This document shows, piece by piece, positions 63,001-64,000 of a DNA stretch of 64,000 bases. Under the pieces are notes generated by a model. That model was not told the origin of the DNA and did no database searches. It worked only from the letters and a program-made list of their open reading frames with translations. A program made the position numbers and the translations under genes. The DNA is taken from the NCBI GenBank assembly GCA_963771435.1, contig CAVYTF010000008.1, positions 143,588-207,587 of the forward strand, in the 5' to 3' direction. The DNA is from CAVYTF01 sp963771435. Its GTDB lineage: Bacteria; Bacteroidota; Bacteroidia; Chitinophagales; Chitinophagaceae. Each line of letters opens with the position of its first letter. Within the stretch, counting starts at the first letter, position 1.

Positions 63001-63466
63001 CACTTTCTCCAAATAAAATATTAGCCACTAATACCTGCGCTATGCCTTCGCGTATTTGCTGGTGAAGTGTGTTGTGGTCGCCATCGAAATAAATAACGAT
63101 CTTATTGTTCACCAGTTTCGTAGTGCCCCCTGCGTTTTGCCACTCAAGCCCAAGGCCGATATTGCTTTGCTTATAATCATCATAATTATTATAAACAATA
63201 ATATTCGCACGGTGCTGAAGAGAGTTTTCCACAGCTGTTTCAATGGAAGGCAGCTCTTCTTCTGCCACCTGCGCTACATATTTTCCAAGTTCAAGGCCGT
63301 CCTGGCTGAAATAAGTGTCAAAATGCTGGCTTTGATAAAATTTCCAATGAAACTTTTTATACTGAATGCGGTTTTTTCCATACTCAACCGTATTTACCTG
63401 TGCGTGGGAAAAGAAAGGCAGAAAGAACAAAATTAAGATGCCGGCCTGTAAACGATTAAATTGCAT
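60071..63466 (-). CDS. Large TolB-like propeller outer membrane protein with C-terminal barrel
   Basis: 1131 aa from MQFNRLQAGILILFFLPFFS (signal peptide, cleaved near SHAQ). Residues about 20-290 resemble a gluzincin peptidase_MA domain (LDLPTWLTDGYIAYIA), but the HExxH is lost: the aligned segment is HQQIREGIAQVL. Residues about 320-620 form a TolB/PD40 propeller (YPILAWDGKGSRLLVIYSKQ, GVIFSSNRPGPEAPDGDTVL). The C-terminal ~430 residues are beta-rich and end in an aromatic residue (APVWYFALGFDF), as in BamA-like outer membrane barrels. A surface or assembly role is inferred. It is divergent from the MBL-fold gene. Confidence 0.82.
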   Translation of the reverse strand: MQFNRLQAGILILFFLPFFSHAQVNTVEYGKNRIQYKKFHWKFYQSQHFDTYFSQDGLELGKYVAQVAEEELPSIETAVENSLQHRANIIVYNNYDDYKQSNIGLGLEWQNAGGTTKLVNNKIVIYFDGDHNTLHQQIREGIAQVLVANILFGESAGDFASNAALLDLPTWLTDGYIAYIAQPWSTVDDDKLKGAILSGDYNSFYQFAFDKPLIAGHGFWYYIAEKYKPENVTYFFYLARLYKSLNQASQKITKKKFKDVLGDFMQYEEDKYIRDIKQRRNAPRGKLSVIEEERKDEEFYRFSANPNAKNNSYAVIHYRKGKYEVKFVDNLYDAHILLKYGVRVRQGEINPNYPILAWDGKGSRLLVIYSKQDKIQMFVYDVIANIPRFQQEITGFDQILDAGFMLDANTLLMSAVRKGHSDIYTYRIDNQKVKQLTNDVYDDLDPTVVSFPNRVGVIFSSNRPGPEAPDGDTVLPSRNRFNIFLIDLINDGAVKQISQLTNMKYGDARYPMQYNLNHFTFVSDENGVGNRWAGFFTTQAAGLDTLYYIGDDILHNPNDKDLDSTLKAWQKQEPDSISYFAVHKDSTYTFPITNYQSSLLESRIAGNNGQVSEVRKEGDLKFLYKLKVDSATLRKRNINARATEFRLSQIKQDRIARGGAMDVKDTTANKTLKKNIFQNEFEDEKVDSAALKKAMLEQPAKESVLTKSGLFNYKYKFNTDYVLAGFTNNVIVNQYQPYQGGAGPIELNNGSDFNGTLRVGVSDLMEDIRFIGGLSLSTSSLSDKTEFITFQNFRKRLDWSITYYRSNTSNYQGFYPDSSYNSIFDNELVTNIYQGHVSYPFDETNSLRFTLALRVDKGTVKPFSSEQEGFDPSRLTVPDSASSTALSTLEFVHDNTINPTQNIWNGTRWKIYTQYNIPVGQTSLKGMNTFAVGYDARTYIKIYRNFIWAGRAAGDFSFGDAKIIYYLGGVDGWISPQFNNNPPDPSQKYTFQTLAVNMRGYNQNLANGNNDMVMNSEFRLPIFATLFNKPINNAFVRNFQLVQFFDFGTAWAGSISNIARPTMIFGNNPQDPNNPITVTVKTGGIGPFAGGYGFGVRTTLLGYFLKLDTGWPMIGIFRGAPVWYFALGFDF

Positions 63467-63702
63467 ATCCGTTCCTTTAGTATGTGTTTGCGTTCTGAAA
63501 AGAATTGTAAAACGATTCAAAAATACGTTTCATTTATACAGCATTTTTTATTTGGCGAAAAAGAATTTAACAGAAGGCGGCAGGGGTTTGATAGCGGGTT
63601 ATTTTCATTCATGCTTGTTCAACTTTTTATTTTCCGCCTTTTCATTTTACTTTGGGATAAAATTAAAGCAATTACCCCTAACCTATTTGCAAAAAAACTG
63701 TT

Positions 63703-64000
63703 ATGATAAAAGTAGATTTTTTTACGTTCAGCCCCGTTGAGGAAAATACGTATGTGCTATCGAACGAAAGCGGGGACGCAATTATTATAGACCCCGGCTG
63801 TTATTTTACCGCTGAGTTTGAAACGCTTGAAGGTCATATTTCGCACAACGGGCTGCGGCCCGGGCAGTTGCTCAACACTCACTGCCATTTAGACCATGTG
63901 TTTGGGAACAAACGGATGGCTGAAAAATATGGCCTTGAACTTTTCATTCACCCCATGGAAGAAAAGATGCTGGAGTTTGCGCCTGCCTCCGGCGCCATGT
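63703..64000 (+). CDS. MBL-fold metallohydrolase (3' end outside window)
   Basis: First 99 codons, MIKVDFFTFSPVEENTYVLS, of a metallo-beta-lactamase-fold enzyme. AIIIDPGCYFTAEFETLEGH is followed by the zinc motif THCHLDHVFGN (HxHxDH). This N-terminal region matches the glyoxalase II-like YcbL group of hydrolases, about 210 aa long. It runs off the window. Substrate is unknown; a thioester hydrolase role is typical of the group. Confidence 0.9.
   Translation, partial: MIKVDFFTFSPVEENTYVLSNESGDAIIIDPGCYFTAEFETLEGHISHNGLRPGQLLNTHCHLDHVFGNKRMAEKYGLELFIHPMEEKMLEFAPASGAM

Overview
The window comes from a Bacteroidota chromosome, most likely Chitinophagales/Chitinophagaceae-like. Pointers are a type IX secretion C-terminal signal, a GldB-type gliding lipoprotein, BshC of bacillithiol synthesis, a cobalamin-riboswitch/TonB-receptor locus, DUF1080 and GH65 carbohydrate genes beside lipoprotein cytochromes c, many 'SCKK/AAC' lipoproteins, TAnnTTTG-like -7 boxes and few Shine-Dalgarno sites. 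No rRNA, tRNA, integrase, transposase or CRISPR array was seen, so this is mostly ordinary chromosome. Its unusual part is what lies between the genes.

Layout. 1-5.4 kb: queA, lpxA, then a periplasmic adaptor and a TolC-like outer membrane protein, all on minus. 5.7-11.4 kb: a lone Bro-N protein, an amino acid permease, then cobalamin riboswitch - btuB-like receptor (four frameshifts) - beta-propeller lipoprotein. 11.7-20.9 kb: a small membrane protein, an M23 peptidase, purK - four-helix-bundle gene - purE, bshC, rimO, gldB and etfBA. 21-25 kb: an unknown duplicated-domain protein, three tandem copies of an unrecognised small protein family, and a Kir-type K+ channel. 25-31.5 kb: ftsK and three hypothetical genes, each frameshifted. 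31.5-40.4 kb: bioB, an Rrf2 regulator, a T9SS substrate, serC, a DUF1015 gene, a TPR gene, lpxD, rluE and an HTH regulator. 40.8-49.3 kb: mrdA-rodA, a SurA-like chaperone, a tadA-like deaminase, and a DUF1080/cytochrome c/cytochrome c/TIM-barrel cluster. 49.8-64 kb: small membrane proteins, hxlR with a methyltransferase, VOC, cupin and two GNAT genes, a GH65 enzyme, an RND exporter, a large TolB-like barrel protein, and the start of an MBL-fold hydrolase.

Two genome-wide themes stand out. First, six unrelated intergenic arrays (about 11464, 21001, 22212, 40443, 44341, 59505) are each built from 21-bp units. The unit sequence differs completely from array to array; only the length is shared. 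Two further intergenic regions carry related copies of an element with four 11-bp units. A heptamer (7-bp) array brackets the gene inserted between purK and purE and supplies coding sequence to both neighbours. 7, 11, 21 and 22 bp are close to helical-turn or heptad multiples. I know of no described system that explains these arrays.

Second, fifteen single-base indels interrupt twelve otherwise good genes, including ones expected to be essential (ftsK, lpxD). Most lie in short homopolymers. The simplest reading is uncorrected sequencing or assembly error, so the affected genes are annotated here as full-length reconstructions.
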